Part shown: piece after piece, positions 8,960-19,266 of the stretch
How the letters are laid out: each line of letters starts with the position of its first letter
Numbering within the stretch: the first letter of the stretch is position 1
NCBI GenBank assembly: GCA_000010565.1
Contig: AP009389.1
Location: 992,001 to 1,056,000, forward strand
Reading direction: 5' to 3'
DNA: 64,000 nt
Origin: Pelotomaculum thermopropionicum SI
Lineage (GTDB): Bacteria > Bacillota > Desulfotomaculia > Desulfotomaculales > Pelotomaculaceae
Translations under genes and position numbers: made by a program
The notes under the pieces: model-generated
Database searches by the model: none
Told to the model about the DNA's origin: nothing
The model's input: only the letters and a program-made list of their open reading frames with translations

Positions 8960-9943
8960 ATGGCCTTTCCGGTTAACCGGCCAAGGCGCTTGAGAAAAAA
9001 TGAAAATTTGCGGAGGCTGGTGCGTGAGGCCAGGCTTTCCGTGGACGACCTGGTCTACCCCGTTTTTGTTACCCACGGCAGGGGGGTTGCCAGGCCTGTT
9101 GAGTCCATGCCCGGCATTTGCAACTATTCAATAGACAGGCTGCTTGAAGAACTGGAGGAAGTGGCCGCGCTGAACATACCCGCCGTGCTGCCTTTCGGCG
9201 TGCCGGAGGCAAAAGATGAACTGGGGTCCGGGGCTTATGCCGAAGACGGCATCATCCAGCAGGCGGTGCGGGCAATTAAGGAGGCCTACCCCGGGCTGCT
9301 CGTAATTACCGACATTTGCCTTTGCGAGTACACCAGCCACGGCCACTGCGGAGTGGTCGAAAACGGGCAGGTCTTGAACGACCCCACCCTGGACCTGCTT
9401 GCGCGCACGGCCGTTTCCCACGCCAGGGCGGGCGCGGACATGGTGGCGCCGTCGGACATGATGGACGGCAGGGTGGGGGCCATCCGCAGGGCGCTGGACG
9501 AAAACGGTTTTGCGGACGTACCCATAATGGCCTACTCGGCCAAGTACGCCTCGGCCTTTTACGGGCCGTTCCGGGAGGCGGCCGGATCCGCCCCGCAGTT
9601 CGGCGACAGGAAGGCTTACCAGATGGACCCGGCCAATTCCGATGAGGCGCTCCGGGAGGTCTGGCTAGACATTGAAGAGGGAGCGGACATCGTCATGGTC
9701 AAGCCGGCCCTGGCCTATATGGACGTCATCCGCCGGGTAAAGGACGATTACGGCTACCCTGTTGCGGCCTACAATGTCAGCGGGGAGTACAGCATGGTCA
9801 AGGCCGCGGCGCAGCGGGGATGGGTGGACGAACAGAGGATTGTCATGGAGATCCTCACCGGGCTGAAGCGCGCCGGGGCGGACATCATCATTACCTATCA
9901 TGCCAAGGATGCGGCCAGGTGGCTTAGGGAAGGGCGGCAGTAG
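8960..9943 (+). CDS. hemB: Delta-aminolevulinic acid dehydratase (porphobilinogen synthase)
   Basis: 327 residues, complete. The active-site lysines lie in MAYSAKYAS and [11 protein letters not shown], and the metal-binding cysteines in [12 protein letters not shown] (C-x-C-x7-C), which indicates a zinc enzyme. It condenses two aminolevulinates into porphobilinogen. The ATG at 8960 follows AGGAGGTG. It sits between the two radical SAM genes of the operon, although it acts earlier in the pathway. Confidence 0.97.
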   Translation: MAFPVNRPRRLRKNENLRRLVREARLSVDDLVYPVFVTHGRGVARPVESMPGICNYSIDRLLEELEEVAALNIPAVLPFGVPEAKDELGSGAYAEDGIIQQAVRAIKEAYPGLLVITDICLCEYTSHGHCGVVENGQVLNDPTLDLLARTAVSHARAGADMVAPSDMMDGRVGAIRRALDENGFADVPIMAYSAKYASAFYGPFREAAGSAPQFGDRKAYQMDPANSDEALREVWLDIEEGADIVMVKPALAYMDVIRRVKDDYGYPVAAYNVSGEYSMVKAAAQRGWVDEQRIVMEILTGLKRAGADIIITYHAKDAARWLREGRQ

Positions 9944-9977
9944 GTGAATTTGCGGGTGTTCCGCTAAGCTGGGAGGA

Positions 9978-10976
9978 ATGAATATGCTGGTTTCCTGGAA
10001 TACAACCAACGCCTGCAACATGTACTGCAAGCACTGCTACCGCGACGCCGGGGCAAAGGCGGCGGAGGAACTGAGTACGGAGGAGGGCCTGGCCTTAATC
10101 GACCAGATAGCCGGCGCAGGGTTTAAGATAATGATCTTCAGCGGCGGCGAGCCGCTTATGCGCGACGATATCTTCACCCTTGTGGCCCGCGCCCGGGAAA
10201 GGGGCCTGCGGCCGGTCTTCGGCACAAATGGCACCCTGATTACGGGCGAAACGGCGCGGCGGTTAAAGGAGGCCGGGGCCGCAGTGATGGGGATCAGCCT
10301 GGACAGTGTGGATCCAAAAAGCCATGACGACTTCCGGGCAACTCCCGGGGCCTGGCAGGGGGCGGTGGATGGAATGCGTGCCTGCCGGGAGGCCGGGCTT
10401 CCTTTTCAGGTTCATACCACGGTGATGGGCTGGAACAAGGACGAGGTGGAAAGGCTGACCGACTTTGCCGTCCGGATGGGGGCGGTGGGCCATCACATCT
10501 TTTTCCTGGTGCCTACCGGCCGGGCGGTGGGCATTGCAGAGGAATCGCTTAAAGCCGGGCAGTACGAGGAGTTGCTGCAGAGGATCATGAGAAAGCAGGC
10601 CGAGGTGAAGATCGAGCTGAAGCCTACCTGTGCCCCCCAGTTCATGCGGATAGCCTCTCAGATGGGGGTCAAAACCCGCTTCAGCAAGGGTTGCCTGGCC
10701 GGCATAGCCTACTGCATCATCAGCCCCAGGGGTGTGGTTCAGCCCTGCGCCTATCTGGACATACCGGCCGGAAACGTGCGCCAGGCTGGTTTTGGGGATA
10801 TATGGCATGAGGCCGGAATTTTCAAGGACCTGCGCACCGAAGAGTACGGCGGGGGGTGCGGGATCTGCCGTTATAAAAAGGTGTGCGGCGGTTGCCGCGC
10901 CCGCGCCTATTTCTATTACGGCGACTACATGGCGGAAGAACCGTGGTGCCTTTACCGCGAGCGGAAAGGGCGCTGA
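9978..10976 (+). CDS. ahbD: Radical SAM heme b synthase
   Basis: 332 residues. C13-x3-C17-x2-C20 (CNMYCKHC) is followed by the IFSGGEPLMRDD motif. A C-terminal auxiliary cluster region has CLAGIAYC, CAYL, CGICRYKKVCGGC cysteines. It matches NirJ2/AhbD, which oxidatively decarboxylates the two propionates of Fe-coproporphyrin III to vinyls, giving heme b. The very short N-terminus before the cluster is typical. The start is an ATG at 9978 after GGGAGG. It is followed 2 bases after its stop by ahbA. Confidence 0.9.
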   Translation: MNMLVSWNTTNACNMYCKHCYRDAGAKAAEELSTEEGLALIDQIAGAGFKIMIFSGGEPLMRDDIFTLVARARERGLRPVFGTNGTLITGETARRLKEAGAAVMGISLDSVDPKSHDDFRATPGAWQGAVDGMRACREAGLPFQVHTTVMGWNKDEVERLTDFAVRMGAVGHHIFFLVPTGRAVGIAEESLKAGQYEELLQRIMRKQAEVKIELKPTCAPQFMRIASQMGVKTRFSKGCLAGIAYCIISPRGVVQPCAYLDIPAGNVRQAGFGDIWHEAGIFKDLRTEEYGGGCGICRYKKVCGGCRARAYFYYGDYMAEEPWCLYRERKGR

Positions 10977-10978
10977 TC

Positions 10979-11437
10979 ATGAAGCTGGATTTAATCGACA
11001 GGAAGCTTTTAAACCTGCTCCAGGCCGGTTTTCCCCTGGTGCCGGAGCCTTACAGGGAACTGGGAGAAGCGCTCGGCATTTCCGAAGAAGAGGTTATCGC
11101 CAGAATCGGCCGCATGCTGCAAAGCGGCGTCATCCGCCGGCTGGGCTGCGTTTTCGACTCGCGCCAGCTGGGCTACAGCGGCGTTCTGTGCGCCATGAAT
11201 GTTGAAGAGGGCAGGGTGGACGAAGTGGCGGAAGTGGTTAACTCTTTTCCAGGTATAACCCACAATTACCTGCGGGAACATCCCCGCTACAACATGTGGT
11301 TTACCCTGCTGGCCGGGTCGGATCAGGAAATTGAGGCAATCCTGGAACAAATCAGGGAGCGCACCGGCATAAAAGAAGTTATTGCCCTGCCTGCGGAAGA
11401 TGTGTTTAAAATCCGGGTTAGCTTTGACCTTGAGTGA
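10979..11437 (+). CDS. ahbA: Siroheme decarboxylase subunit A
   Basis: 152 residues of the Lrp/AsnC-like NirD/AhbA family, starting at ATG 10979, two bases after the ahbD stop. An N-terminal winged-helix-like part (about 1-60, ending GVIRRLGCVFDSR) precedes an RAM-like domain with GITHNYLREHPRYNMWFTL. AhbA with AhbB decarboxylates siroheme to 12,18-didecarboxysiroheme. Alone it could be taken for a regulator of the AsnC type; the location between ahbD and ahbB makes the enzyme role far more likely. Confidence 0.88.
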   Translation: MKLDLIDRKLLNLLQAGFPLVPEPYRELGEALGISEEEVIARIGRMLQSGVIRRLGCVFDSRQLGYSGVLCAMNVEEGRVDEVAEVVNSFPGITHNYLREHPRYNMWFTLLAGSDQEIEAILEQIRERTGIKEVIALPAEDVFKIRVSFDLE

Positions 11438-11446
11438 GGTGTGGCG

Positions 11447-11923
11447 ATGCTGACCGAACAGGACAAGCGGGTGATCCGCGTTTTGCAGCGGGGCCTGCCC
11501 CTCGAAAGCCGCCCTTTTAAAGCAATGGCGGAAGAATTGAACATGACCGAAGAGGAGCTCATAGATAAAATAAAACAATTTATAAAGAACGGTCAGATCA
11601 GGCGGTTTGGCGCGACGGTCCGCCACCAGGACGTGGGTTACGTGGCCAATGCCATGATCGTCTGGGATGTGCCTGACGACAGGGTTAAAGAGGCAGGCCG
11701 GATAATGGCCGGGTTCGGGGAGGTAACCCATTGCTACCAGCGCCCCCGCCTGCCCGGCTGGCCTTACAACATCTTTACGATGGTGCACGGAAAGACCAGG
11801 GAGGAGTGCATCCGGGCCGCTGAAATGATTTCGCAGGCTACCGGGGTGGGCAGCTACCGGCTGCTGTTCAGCACGGCGGAATTAAAGAAGAGCAGCATGC
11901 TGTATTTTGAACAGGCAACATAA
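11447..11923 (+). CDS. ahbB: Siroheme decarboxylase subunit B
   Basis: A paralogue of the upstream ahbA product, with [17 protein letters not shown] and a C-terminal half containing [13 protein letters not shown]. These motifs are typical of AhbB/NirG-type proteins. I chose ATG 11447 (158 residues), 5 bases after GAGGTG; a GTG at 11441 in frame would overlap that ribosome site. It forms the heterodimer with AhbA. It ends 20 bases before the hemL start. Confidence 0.87.
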   Translation: MLTEQDKRVIRVLQRGLPLESRPFKAMAEELNMTEEELIDKIKQFIKNGQIRRFGATVRHQDVGYVANAMIVWDVPDDRVKEAGRIMAGFGEVTHCYQRPRLPGWPYNIFTMVHGKTREECIRAAEMISQATGVGSYRLLFSTAELKKSSMLYFEQAT

Positions 11924-11943
11924 AAATGCTGGAGGTTGGCACA

Positions 11944-13248
<1,305 letters not shown>

Positions 13249-13281
13249 GAAAAAAGATTAAAGCACCGGTCCGGTTTTTTA

Positions 13282-13310
13282 TTGAAAATGAAACCGGAAA
13301 GGTATATAAT
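13282..13310 (+). promoter_or_regulatory. Promoter of the hydrogenase-maturation operon
   Basis: TTGAAA (13282-13287) and TATAAT (13305-13310) are separated by exactly 17 bases. It lies in the gap after hemL and would start a leader of about 190 bases. Confidence 0.85.
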
Positions 13311-13317
13311 TAGTAAG

Positions 13318-13505
13318 TAGTTAAGTATTTCACAAAAACCTGAGGGGCACGCGCCGCCGGCGCGGACCGGAGGGTCATTTTTCACGCAAGCTCTGCGAAG
13401 AAAGGGTTTTCCCCGCTCTCAAGGAGAAAGGCGGCAGGTGTTATGGCTTTATCGGCCCTTTTTTCGCATGGCGGAAAAAGGGCCGTTTTATTTGGGGGTG
13501 GTAAT
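13318..13505 (+). promoter_or_regulatory. Structured leader with antiterminator/terminator switch before the hyd operon
   Basis: The leader holds a GC hairpin (GCGCC/GGCGC near 13352-13364). Bases 13395-13406 (GCGAAGAAAGGG) can pair with 13456-13467, with one G-U pair, and enclose a small hairpin (about 13412-13433). Bases 13453-13485 form a 15-bp terminator stem that uses 13456-13467 in its 5' arm. The two folds exclude each other, the usual layout of a riboswitch or attenuator. I do not recognise the sensing domain. Confidence 0.65.
13453..13493 (+). terminator. Attenuator-type terminator in the hyd leader
   Basis: A 15-bp stem (13453-13467 with 13471-13485, loop of 3) is followed by TTTTATTT. 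It lies 13 bases before the first start codon of the operon, so it should be conditional. Confidence 0.8.
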
Positions 13506-13760
13506 TTGGAGCGGCGCATAGGGGTTATTGGAATAGTAGTGGAGGACCGGGACAACGCTGCCAAGAGGATCAACGACATACTCAGCGAACACGGCGAAAT
13601 TATTGTTGGAAGGATGGGCGTGCCGTACCGGGAGAAAAACATTTCGGTCATTTCCCTGATCATTGACGGCTCGACGGATGAGATAGGGGCCATGACCGGG
13701 AAGCTCGGCGGCTTAAAGGGCGTCAGGGTGAAATCGGCGCTCGTTACAAAAGGGATATAA
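13506..13760 (+). CDS. TM1266-type iron-only hydrogenase system regulator
   Basis: A small ACT/NikR-C-like protein of 84 residues (TTG start at 13506 after GGGGGTGG). It begins LERRIGVIGIVVED and contains AKRINDILSEHGEIIVGRMGVPY and a GGLKGVRVKSALV end. This matches the small putative regulator that accompanies [FeFe]-hydrogenase maturation genes (TM1266/TIGR03959 family). An in-frame upstream ATG (13443) would place the start before the terminator stem and is less likely. It is the first gene of the hyd operon. What it binds is unknown. Confidence 0.88.
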   Translation: MERRIGVIGIVVEDRDNAAKRINDILSEHGEIIVGRMGVPYREKNISVISLIIDGSTDEIGAMTGKLGGLKGVRVKSALVTKGI

Positions 13761-13775
13761 AGCGGAGGAAGTTTT

Positions 13776-15194
13776 GTGGAATACCGCATTGAAAAGGACC
13801 TGCTGGGAGAGATAAAGGTGCCCAAAGAGGCCTATTACGGGATTCACACCGTAAGGGCCTGCAACAACTTTCCGGTTTCCGGGCTGAGGACGCACCCGGC
13901 GCTGATCCGGGCGATTGCCCGGGTGAAGCAGGCGGCGGCTCTGGCCAACATGTCCGCGGGGCTGCTGGACCGCAGGGTGGGGGATGCAATCTGCCGGGCC
14001 GCCGAAGAGGTCGCCGGCGGCGGACTGGCCGACCAGTTTATTGTGGATCCTTTTCAGGGCGGGGCGGGAACCTCTACCAACATGAACGTGAACGAGGTCA
14101 TTGCCAACCGGGCCATCGAATTGCTGGGGGGGCAGAAAGGGGACTACCGCCTGGTGCATCCCCTGGAGCACGTGAACCTCTCCCAGTCCACCAACGATGT
14201 TTACCCTACCGCCCTGCGGGTGGCCGCCATTGGGATGGTCCTGGAGCTGAGCGATTGCCTGGCCGGACTGCAGGCGGCCTTCCAGGAGAAGGAGGCGGAA
14301 TTTGCAGGGATTTTAAAGGTGGGCCGTACCGAAATGCAGGACGCCGTGCCGGTTACCCTGGGGCAGGAGTTCAGCGCCTTTGCCGAGGGCATTGCCAGGG
14401 ACCGCTGGCGCCTGTACAAGGTTGAGGAAAGGCTGCGCCAGGTCAACCTGGGCGGAACGGCGGTCGGCACGGGGCTGAACGCCGATCCCAAATATATTTA
14501 CGCGGTTATTGAGGAACTGCGGGCCATTACCGGCTACGGGCTGGCCAGGGCGGAAAACACCGTTGACCTGACCCAGAACGCCGATGTGTTTGTTGAAGTT
14601 TCCGGCCTTTTAAAAGCGGCCGCGGTGAACCTCTCGAAGATTGCCGGGGACTTGCGGCTGCTCTCGTCCGGGCCGCTGGGCGGACTGGCCGAACTGAAAT
14701 TGCCGCAGGTGCAACCGGGGTCTTCGATCATGCCCGGCAAGGTCAACCCGGTAATACCAGAAATGGTTACCCAGGTTGCCTTCCAGGTAATGGGCAACGA
14801 TCAGGTTATTGCAATGGCTGCGGCGGCGGGACAGCTGGAATTGAATGCCTTCATGCCGCTCATAGCCCACAACCTTTTGCAATCCCTGGAGTTGCTTATA
14901 AATGCCGTTAACATTTTCAGCGAGAAGTGCGTAAAAGGCATAAAAGCCGACGAGGAGCGCTGCCGGCGCTGGCTGGAGGAAAGCCACAGCTTTATTACGG
15001 CCCTTACGCCGCACCTGGGTTACGACCGGGCGGCGGAGCTGGTGAAAAAGGCAATGGCCGAAAAAAGGCTGTTGAGGGAGGTAATTATCGAATCGGGCCT
15101 GTTTACGGCCGGTGAATTGGAGCTGATATTTACCCCCGGCGAACTGACCAGGCCGGGTGTGGCCGGGGCAAAGCTTTTGGAAAAGAAAGGGTGA
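13776..15194 (+). CDS. aspA: Aspartate ammonia-lyase
   Basis: 472 residues (GTG 13776 after GCGGAGGA). It belongs to the aspartase/fumarase superfamily, with TSTNMNVNEVIANRA, the signature loop GSSIMPGKVNP (catalytic serine region) and VNLSQSTNDVYPTA. The aspartase-type N-terminus (RIEKDLLGEIKVPKEAYYGIHTVRA) favours AspA over class II fumarase. It deaminates aspartate to fumarate and ammonia. It lies between the hydrogenase regulator and hydF, with hydF starting 4 bases after its stop. Ammonia for the H-cluster bridging amine, or fumarate for the reductase encoded at 50 kb, are possible roles. Confidence 0.93.
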   Translation: MEYRIEKDLLGEIKVPKEAYYGIHTVRACNNFPVSGLRTHPALIRAIARVKQAAALANMSAGLLDRRVGDAICRAAEEVAGGGLADQFIVDPFQGGAGTSTNMNVNEVIANRAIELLGGQKGDYRLVHPLEHVNLSQSTNDVYPTALRVAAIGMVLELSDCLAGLQAAFQEKEAEFAGILKVGRTEMQDAVPVTLGQEFSAFAEGIARDRWRLYKVEERLRQVNLGGTAVGTGLNADPKYIYAVIEELRAITGYGLARAENTVDLTQNADVFVEVSGLLKAAAVNLSKIAGDLRLLSSGPLGGLAELKLPQVQPGSSIMPGKVNPVIPEMVTQVAFQVMGNDQVIAMAAAAGQLELNAFMPLIAHNLLQSLELLINAVNIFSEKCVKGIKADEERCRRWLEESHSFITALTPHLGYDRAAELVKKAMAEKRLLREVIIESGLFTAGELELIFTPGELTRPGVAGAKLLEKKG

Positions 15195-15198
15195 TGAA

Positions 15199-16434
15199 AT
15201 GAGCGTAGGCAGCCTGAATGAAACGCCGCGCGGCAGCAGGCTTCACATAGCCATATTCGGCCGGCGCAACGCGGGCAAATCGAGCCTGATTAACGCCTTA
15301 ACCAACCAGAACATTGCCATTGTGTCGGATGTGCCCGGCACCACAACGGACCCTGTGTACAAGTCGATGGAGATACTTCCAGTGGGCCCGGTGGTAATTA
15401 TTGATACCGCCGGCATTGACGACGTGGGCGAGCTTGGCCAGTTAAGGGTAAAAAAGACCATCGGCGTGCTCAACAAGGCCGATTTGATGGTCCTGGTCAT
15501 AGATCCGGGCCAGGACGCCGGTGATTACGAATTGGGGATCATCAAGAAGGCGAAGGAACAGGGTGTGCCGGTGGTGGGAGTGCTGAACAAAATCGACTTG
15601 AACCCTGCCGTAACCCCGGCCGAGCTGGAAAGCAGGCTGGGCATTAAGGTTGTGCCGGTAAGCGCCGTTACCAGGCAGGGGATTGAAAACCTGAAAAAAG
15701 AGATGATCCGGTCGGCCCCCAAGGAGTGGACCGCTCCGACCATCATCGGCGATCTGATCAGCCCGGGAGACATAGTGGTGCTTGTCGTTCCCATTGACCT
15801 GGCGGCGCCCAAGGGCAGGCTGATTTTGCCCCAGGTGCAGACGATCCGCGATATCCTGGATAACGACGCCTGCGCTCTGGTGGTAAAGGAGAGGGAACTG
15901 AAAAAAGCCCTTTCGGATCTGAGCCGCAAGCCCAGGATAGTGGTGACCGACTCCCAGGCCTTTTTGAAAGTGGACGCAGACACGCCGAGGGATATCATGC
16001 TGACCTCCTTTTCAATCCTGTTTGCGCGTTATAAGGGCAACCTGGAGGCGCTGGTGGCGGGGGCAAAGGCGGTGGAGAGCCTGAAGCCGGGCGACCGGGT
16101 GCTTATTGCCGAGGCCTGCACTCATCACCGGGTGGCCGACGACATCGGCACCGTCAAAATTCCGCGCTGGCTGCGCCAGAAGGTTGGTGGCGAGCTCCAT
16201 TTCGACTGGTCGAGCGGCATCGAGCTGCCGGAAAACCTCGGGCAGTACAGCCTTGTCGTGCACTGCGGGGCCTGCATGATTAACCGCAAGGAAATGCTGC
16301 ACCGGATCATGCAGGTGCAGGCGGCAGGGGTGCCAATTGTGAACTACGGCGTCCTGATAGCCTACGTGCACGGGATCCTGAGGCGGGCGCTGTCGCCCTT
16401 CCCTTCGGCCATGCGGGTGCTGGATGAGCAGTGA
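15199..16434 (+). CDS. hydF: [FeFe]-hydrogenase maturation GTPase HydF
   Basis: 411 residues from ATG 15199. The N-terminal GTPase domain has the P-loop GRRNAGKSS (residues 21-29), DTAGIDD and LNKIDL. The C-terminal cluster-binding domain has CTHH and, about 50 residues later, HCGAC, the C-x-H / H-C-x2-C ligand pattern of HydF. HydF is the scaffold on which the diiron subcluster is assembled and from which it is handed to the hydrogenase. It is in the same operon as hydE and hydG. Confidence 0.96.
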   Translation: MSVGSLNETPRGSRLHIAIFGRRNAGKSSLINALTNQNIAIVSDVPGTTTDPVYKSMEILPVGPVVIIDTAGIDDVGELGQLRVKKTIGVLNKADLMVLVIDPGQDAGDYELGIIKKAKEQGVPVVGVLNKIDLNPAVTPAELESRLGIKVVPVSAVTRQGIENLKKEMIRSAPKEWTAPTIIGDLISPGDIVVLVVPIDLAAPKGRLILPQVQTIRDILDNDACALVVKERELKKALSDLSRKPRIVVTDSQAFLKVDADTPRDIMLTSFSILFARYKGNLEALVAGAKAVESLKPGDRVLIAEACTHHRVADDIGTVKIPRWLRQKVGGELHFDWSSGIELPENLGQYSLVVHCGACMINRKEMLHRIMQVQAAGVPIVNYGVLIAYVHGILRRALSPFPSAMRVLDEQ

Positions 16435-16498
16435 GAAAACCGAAGCCCGGCGGCCCGGCCGCTTGCCGGCCGGGCGCGCCAAGACGGGGTGAAAAAGA

Positions 16499-17578
16499 GT
16501 GAGAACAGATTTTGTAAGGGCGCTCGAGCGCGCCGCCAACCTGGAGGAACTGTCCAGGGATGAGCTGGCCGTCCTTATTAGCGCAGACGAAGAGGAAAGC
16601 GCTGCCCTTTTCGATTGCGCCGACATGATGCGCTCCCGCTTTATGGGAGATGAGGTGCATTTAAGAGGAATTATCGAGTTTTCAAATATATGTTCCAGCA
16701 ACTGTTATTACTGCGGTCTTAGAAAGGGTAACACAGCCCTGAAAAGGTACCGCATGAGCAAGGCGGAAATTCTTGAAAGCGCCCGCAAGGCGGCAGTCCT
16801 GGGCTGCCGGACAATCGTCCTTCAGTCGGGGGAGGACCGGTCTTACCCGGCCGGGCTGCTGGCGGAAATTGTTGCGGAAATTAAGTCTGAGTTAGACGTG
16901 GCAATTACGCTGTCCGTAGGGGAAAGGCCGCGGGAGGACTACGCCCTGTGGCGGGAGGCCGGCGCCGACCGCTACCTTTTAAAGCACGAAACCTGCGACG
17001 GAAAGCTCTTCAGCGAACTGCGCCCGGGCACCGTGCTGGAGGAAAGGCTGCAAAGGCTTGCGTGGCTGCGCGAGCTGGGCTACCAGGTCGGTTCCGGCAA
17101 CATGGTCGGCCTACCAGGGCAGACCGTGGAAACCCTGGCCGGAGACATAGTTTTAATGCGCGAAATGGAAGTAGAAATGGCCGGCATAGGCCCCTTTGTG
17201 CCGAACCGGCAAACCCCGCTGGGCAGCTGCCCTGGCGGTACTTTGGAATTGACTTTAAAAACGCTGGCTGCCGCCAGGCTGGCCCTGCCGCGCACGCACC
17301 TGCCGGCCACTACCGCCACGGCTACCATCGACGCGCTGGGCCGGGTAAAGGCGCTCAGGTGCGGGGCAAACGTAATCATGCCAAACATGACGCCGCTGAA
17401 ATACCGCGCCAGCTATTCCATTTACCCGGGCAAGACCGGCCTGGAGGATACTCCGGAGGAAAGCTACGCCAAGGCCGTTAGAATGGTTGAAAGCGCCGGG
17501 CGAAAGGTGGGAACCGGATACGGGCATTCTTTAAGGCACCTGGAGAAAAAGGCAGAGGCACAGGCACAGGCGGTATAA
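16499..17578 (+). CDS. hydE: [FeFe]-hydrogenase maturation radical SAM protein HydE
   Basis: 359 residues (GTG 16499). The radical SAM motif is C65-x3-C69-x2-C72 (CSSNCYYC). The typical HydE/BioB-like barrel follows with LQSGEDRSYP and GSGNMVGLPGQT. HydE processes the mononuclear iron precursor made by HydG. The start follows the hydF stop by 64 bases, with no terminator seen between. Confidence 0.95.
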   Translation: MRTDFVRALERAANLEELSRDELAVLISADEEESAALFDCADMMRSRFMGDEVHLRGIIEFSNICSSNCYYCGLRKGNTALKRYRMSKAEILESARKAAVLGCRTIVLQSGEDRSYPAGLLAEIVAEIKSELDVAITLSVGERPREDYALWREAGADRYLLKHETCDGKLFSELRPGTVLEERLQRLAWLRELGYQVGSGNMVGLPGQTVETLAGDIVLMREMEVEMAGIGPFVPNRQTPLGSCPGGTLELTLKTLAAARLALPRTHLPATTATATIDALGRVKALRCGANVIMPNMTPLKYRASYSIYPGKTGLEDTPEESYAKAVRMVESAGRKVGTGYGHSLRHLEKKAEAQAQAV

Positions 17579-17626
17579 GGTAAACGGCCTGAAGAATTTT
17601 TAAAAAAATTAAAGGAGATGACTTTT

Positions 17627-19033
17627 ATGGCTGCATCCCAGGCTTACTTTATTGACGACAAGGTAATATTCGACCTGCTGGAAGAGGCTAAGAACGCCCC
17701 GGCCGGGGAGGTGGAAAGGATTATCGGAAAAGCCGCGCTTTCGGAAGGGCTTACCCCTGCCGAAGTGGCGGTGCTGCTGCAGGTCGACGATCCCGGCCTG
17801 CTGGAAAAAATTTATAGGACGGCCTATCTGGTTAAAGAAAAAATCTACGGGAAGCGGATCGTCTTTTTCGCCCCCCTGTACATCAGCGACTACTGCGTAA
17901 ACAACTGCTATTACTGCGGCTACCGGCGGGACAACAAGTTTCCCCGCAGGAGGCTGAGCATGCAGGAAATCAAGGACGAAGTGACTGTGCTGGAAGAGAT
18001 GGGCCACAAGCGCATCGCCCTGGAGTGCGGGGAGGACCCTGTCAACTGCCCCATTGACTATGTACTTGACGCCATAAACGCCATTTATTCGGTTAAAGAA
18101 AAAAACGGCAGCATCAGGCGGGTGAACGTAAACATCGCGGCGACTACCGTGGAGAACTACAGGCTGCTGAAGGAAGCCAGGATAGGCACTTACATCCTTT
18201 TCCAGGAGACCTACCACCGCCCGACCTATGCCAGGATGCACCCGTCCGGCCCGAAGAGGGACTACGACTGGCATACCTGCGCCATGGACCGGGCCATGGA
18301 GGGAGGCATTGACGACGTTGGAGTGGGAGTGCTTTTCGGGTTGTACGATTACAAGTACGAAGTGCTGGGGCTGCTGTTCCACGCCCTGCATCTGGAAGAG
18401 GTGTACGGGGTAGGGCCGCACACCATATCGGTGCCGCGCTTAAGGCCCGCCCGCGGCGTGACCCTGGAAAACTTCCCGCACCTGGTTTCCGATGCGGACT
18501 TTAAAAAGATTATTGCCGTTCTCCGGCTGGCCGTACCTTACACGGGAATGATCCTTTCCACCAGGGAGCGCCCGGAGTTTCGCGATGAACTGCTTTCCGT
18601 CGGCATATCCCAGATCAGCGCTGCCTCCTGCACCGGAGTAGGGGGCTACCGCAGGGAGAAGGAGGGCGCTCAGAACGGGGAGGAGGCGCCCCAGTTCAAC
18701 GTTGAAGATCACCGCTCCCTGGACGAGGTAATCAGAAGCGTCTGCCGCTCCGGCTATATTCCGAGTTTCTGCACTGCCTGCTACAGGAGCGGGCGGACCG
18801 GCGACCGCTTTATGGCCCTGGCCAAAAGCGGGCAAATCCAGAACGTGTGCCAGCCGAACGCCATCATTACCTTCAAAGAGTTTCTCGTTGATTACGCCTC
18901 GCCTGAAACGCTAAGGGCCGGAGATGAGGCAATTGCCAAGCATCTGGAACTGATCGAGAACCCGGCCGTGCGGCAGAAGGCAATAGAAAGGTTGGCCCAG
19001 ATTGAAACCGGGCAGAGGGATTTTTACTTCTAA
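17627..19033 (+). CDS. hydG: [FeFe]-hydrogenase maturation radical SAM protein HydG
   Basis: 468 residues from ATG 17627, nine bases after AAAGGAG; an in-frame ATG at 17618 is next to the ribosome site and less likely. The radical SAM cysteines are C90-x3-C94-x2-C97 (CVNNCYYC). The C-terminal C-x2-C (CTACYRSGRTGDRF) and a later cysteine bind the second cluster. HydG splits tyrosine and makes the CO and CN ligands. It is the last gene before a terminator. Confidence 0.96.
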   Translation: MAASQAYFIDDKVIFDLLEEAKNAPAGEVERIIGKAALSEGLTPAEVAVLLQVDDPGLLEKIYRTAYLVKEKIYGKRIVFFAPLYISDYCVNNCYYCGYRRDNKFPRRRLSMQEIKDEVTVLEEMGHKRIALECGEDPVNCPIDYVLDAINAIYSVKEKNGSIRRVNVNIAATTVENYRLLKEARIGTYILFQETYHRPTYARMHPSGPKRDYDWHTCAMDRAMEGGIDDVGVGVLFGLYDYKYEVLGLLFHALHLEEVYGVGPHTISVPRLRPARGVTLENFPHLVSDADFKKIIAVLRLAVPYTGMILSTRERPEFRDELLSVGISQISAASCTGVGGYRREKEGAQNGEEAPQFNVEDHRSLDEVIRSVCRSGYIPSFCTACYRSGRTGDRFMALAKSGQIQNVCQPNAIITFKEFLVDYASPETLRAGDEAIAKHLELIENPAVRQKAIERLAQIETGQRDFYF

Positions 19034-19077
19034 AATAACGCTTCAATAGCGCTGTGCTCATTTTTGTGGAGTGTTAC

Positions 19078-19106
19078 CCTGGTCTTGCCAGGTTGTTTTT
19101 TTTTTA
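19078..19106 (+). terminator. Terminator of the hyd operon
   Basis: CCTGG, a 5-base loop and CCAGG are followed by TTG and ten T residues, 45 bases after the hydG stop. Confidence 0.8.
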
Positions 19107-19131
19107 TCCTGCAGTGCCTGAATAAAGCAGT

Positions 19132-19160
19132 TTGACAGATGCAATTGCAAGTGGTATAAA
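19132..19160 (+). promoter_or_regulatory. Promoter of rex
   Basis: TTGACA (19132-19137), a 17-base spacer and TATAAA (19155-19160). About 107 bases separate it from the rex start. A TTGTGAA-containing stretch near 19176 might be a degenerate Rex site, but I cannot see a convincing full operator. Confidence 0.8.
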
Positions 19161-19266
19161 AAAATAGGCACCTCTTGTGAATACTGTAATTAAGGAAACC
19201 GTTGAGTTTATCGAAAATATTTTATAAAATTTATTTATCTTTAATTTAAAGGAAGGTGATAGGGAA

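Noticed and set aside
13249-13310. Terminator directly after hemL
   Set aside because: ACCGGTCCGGT before a T run cannot form a stem with a workable loop; no good terminator is seen there.
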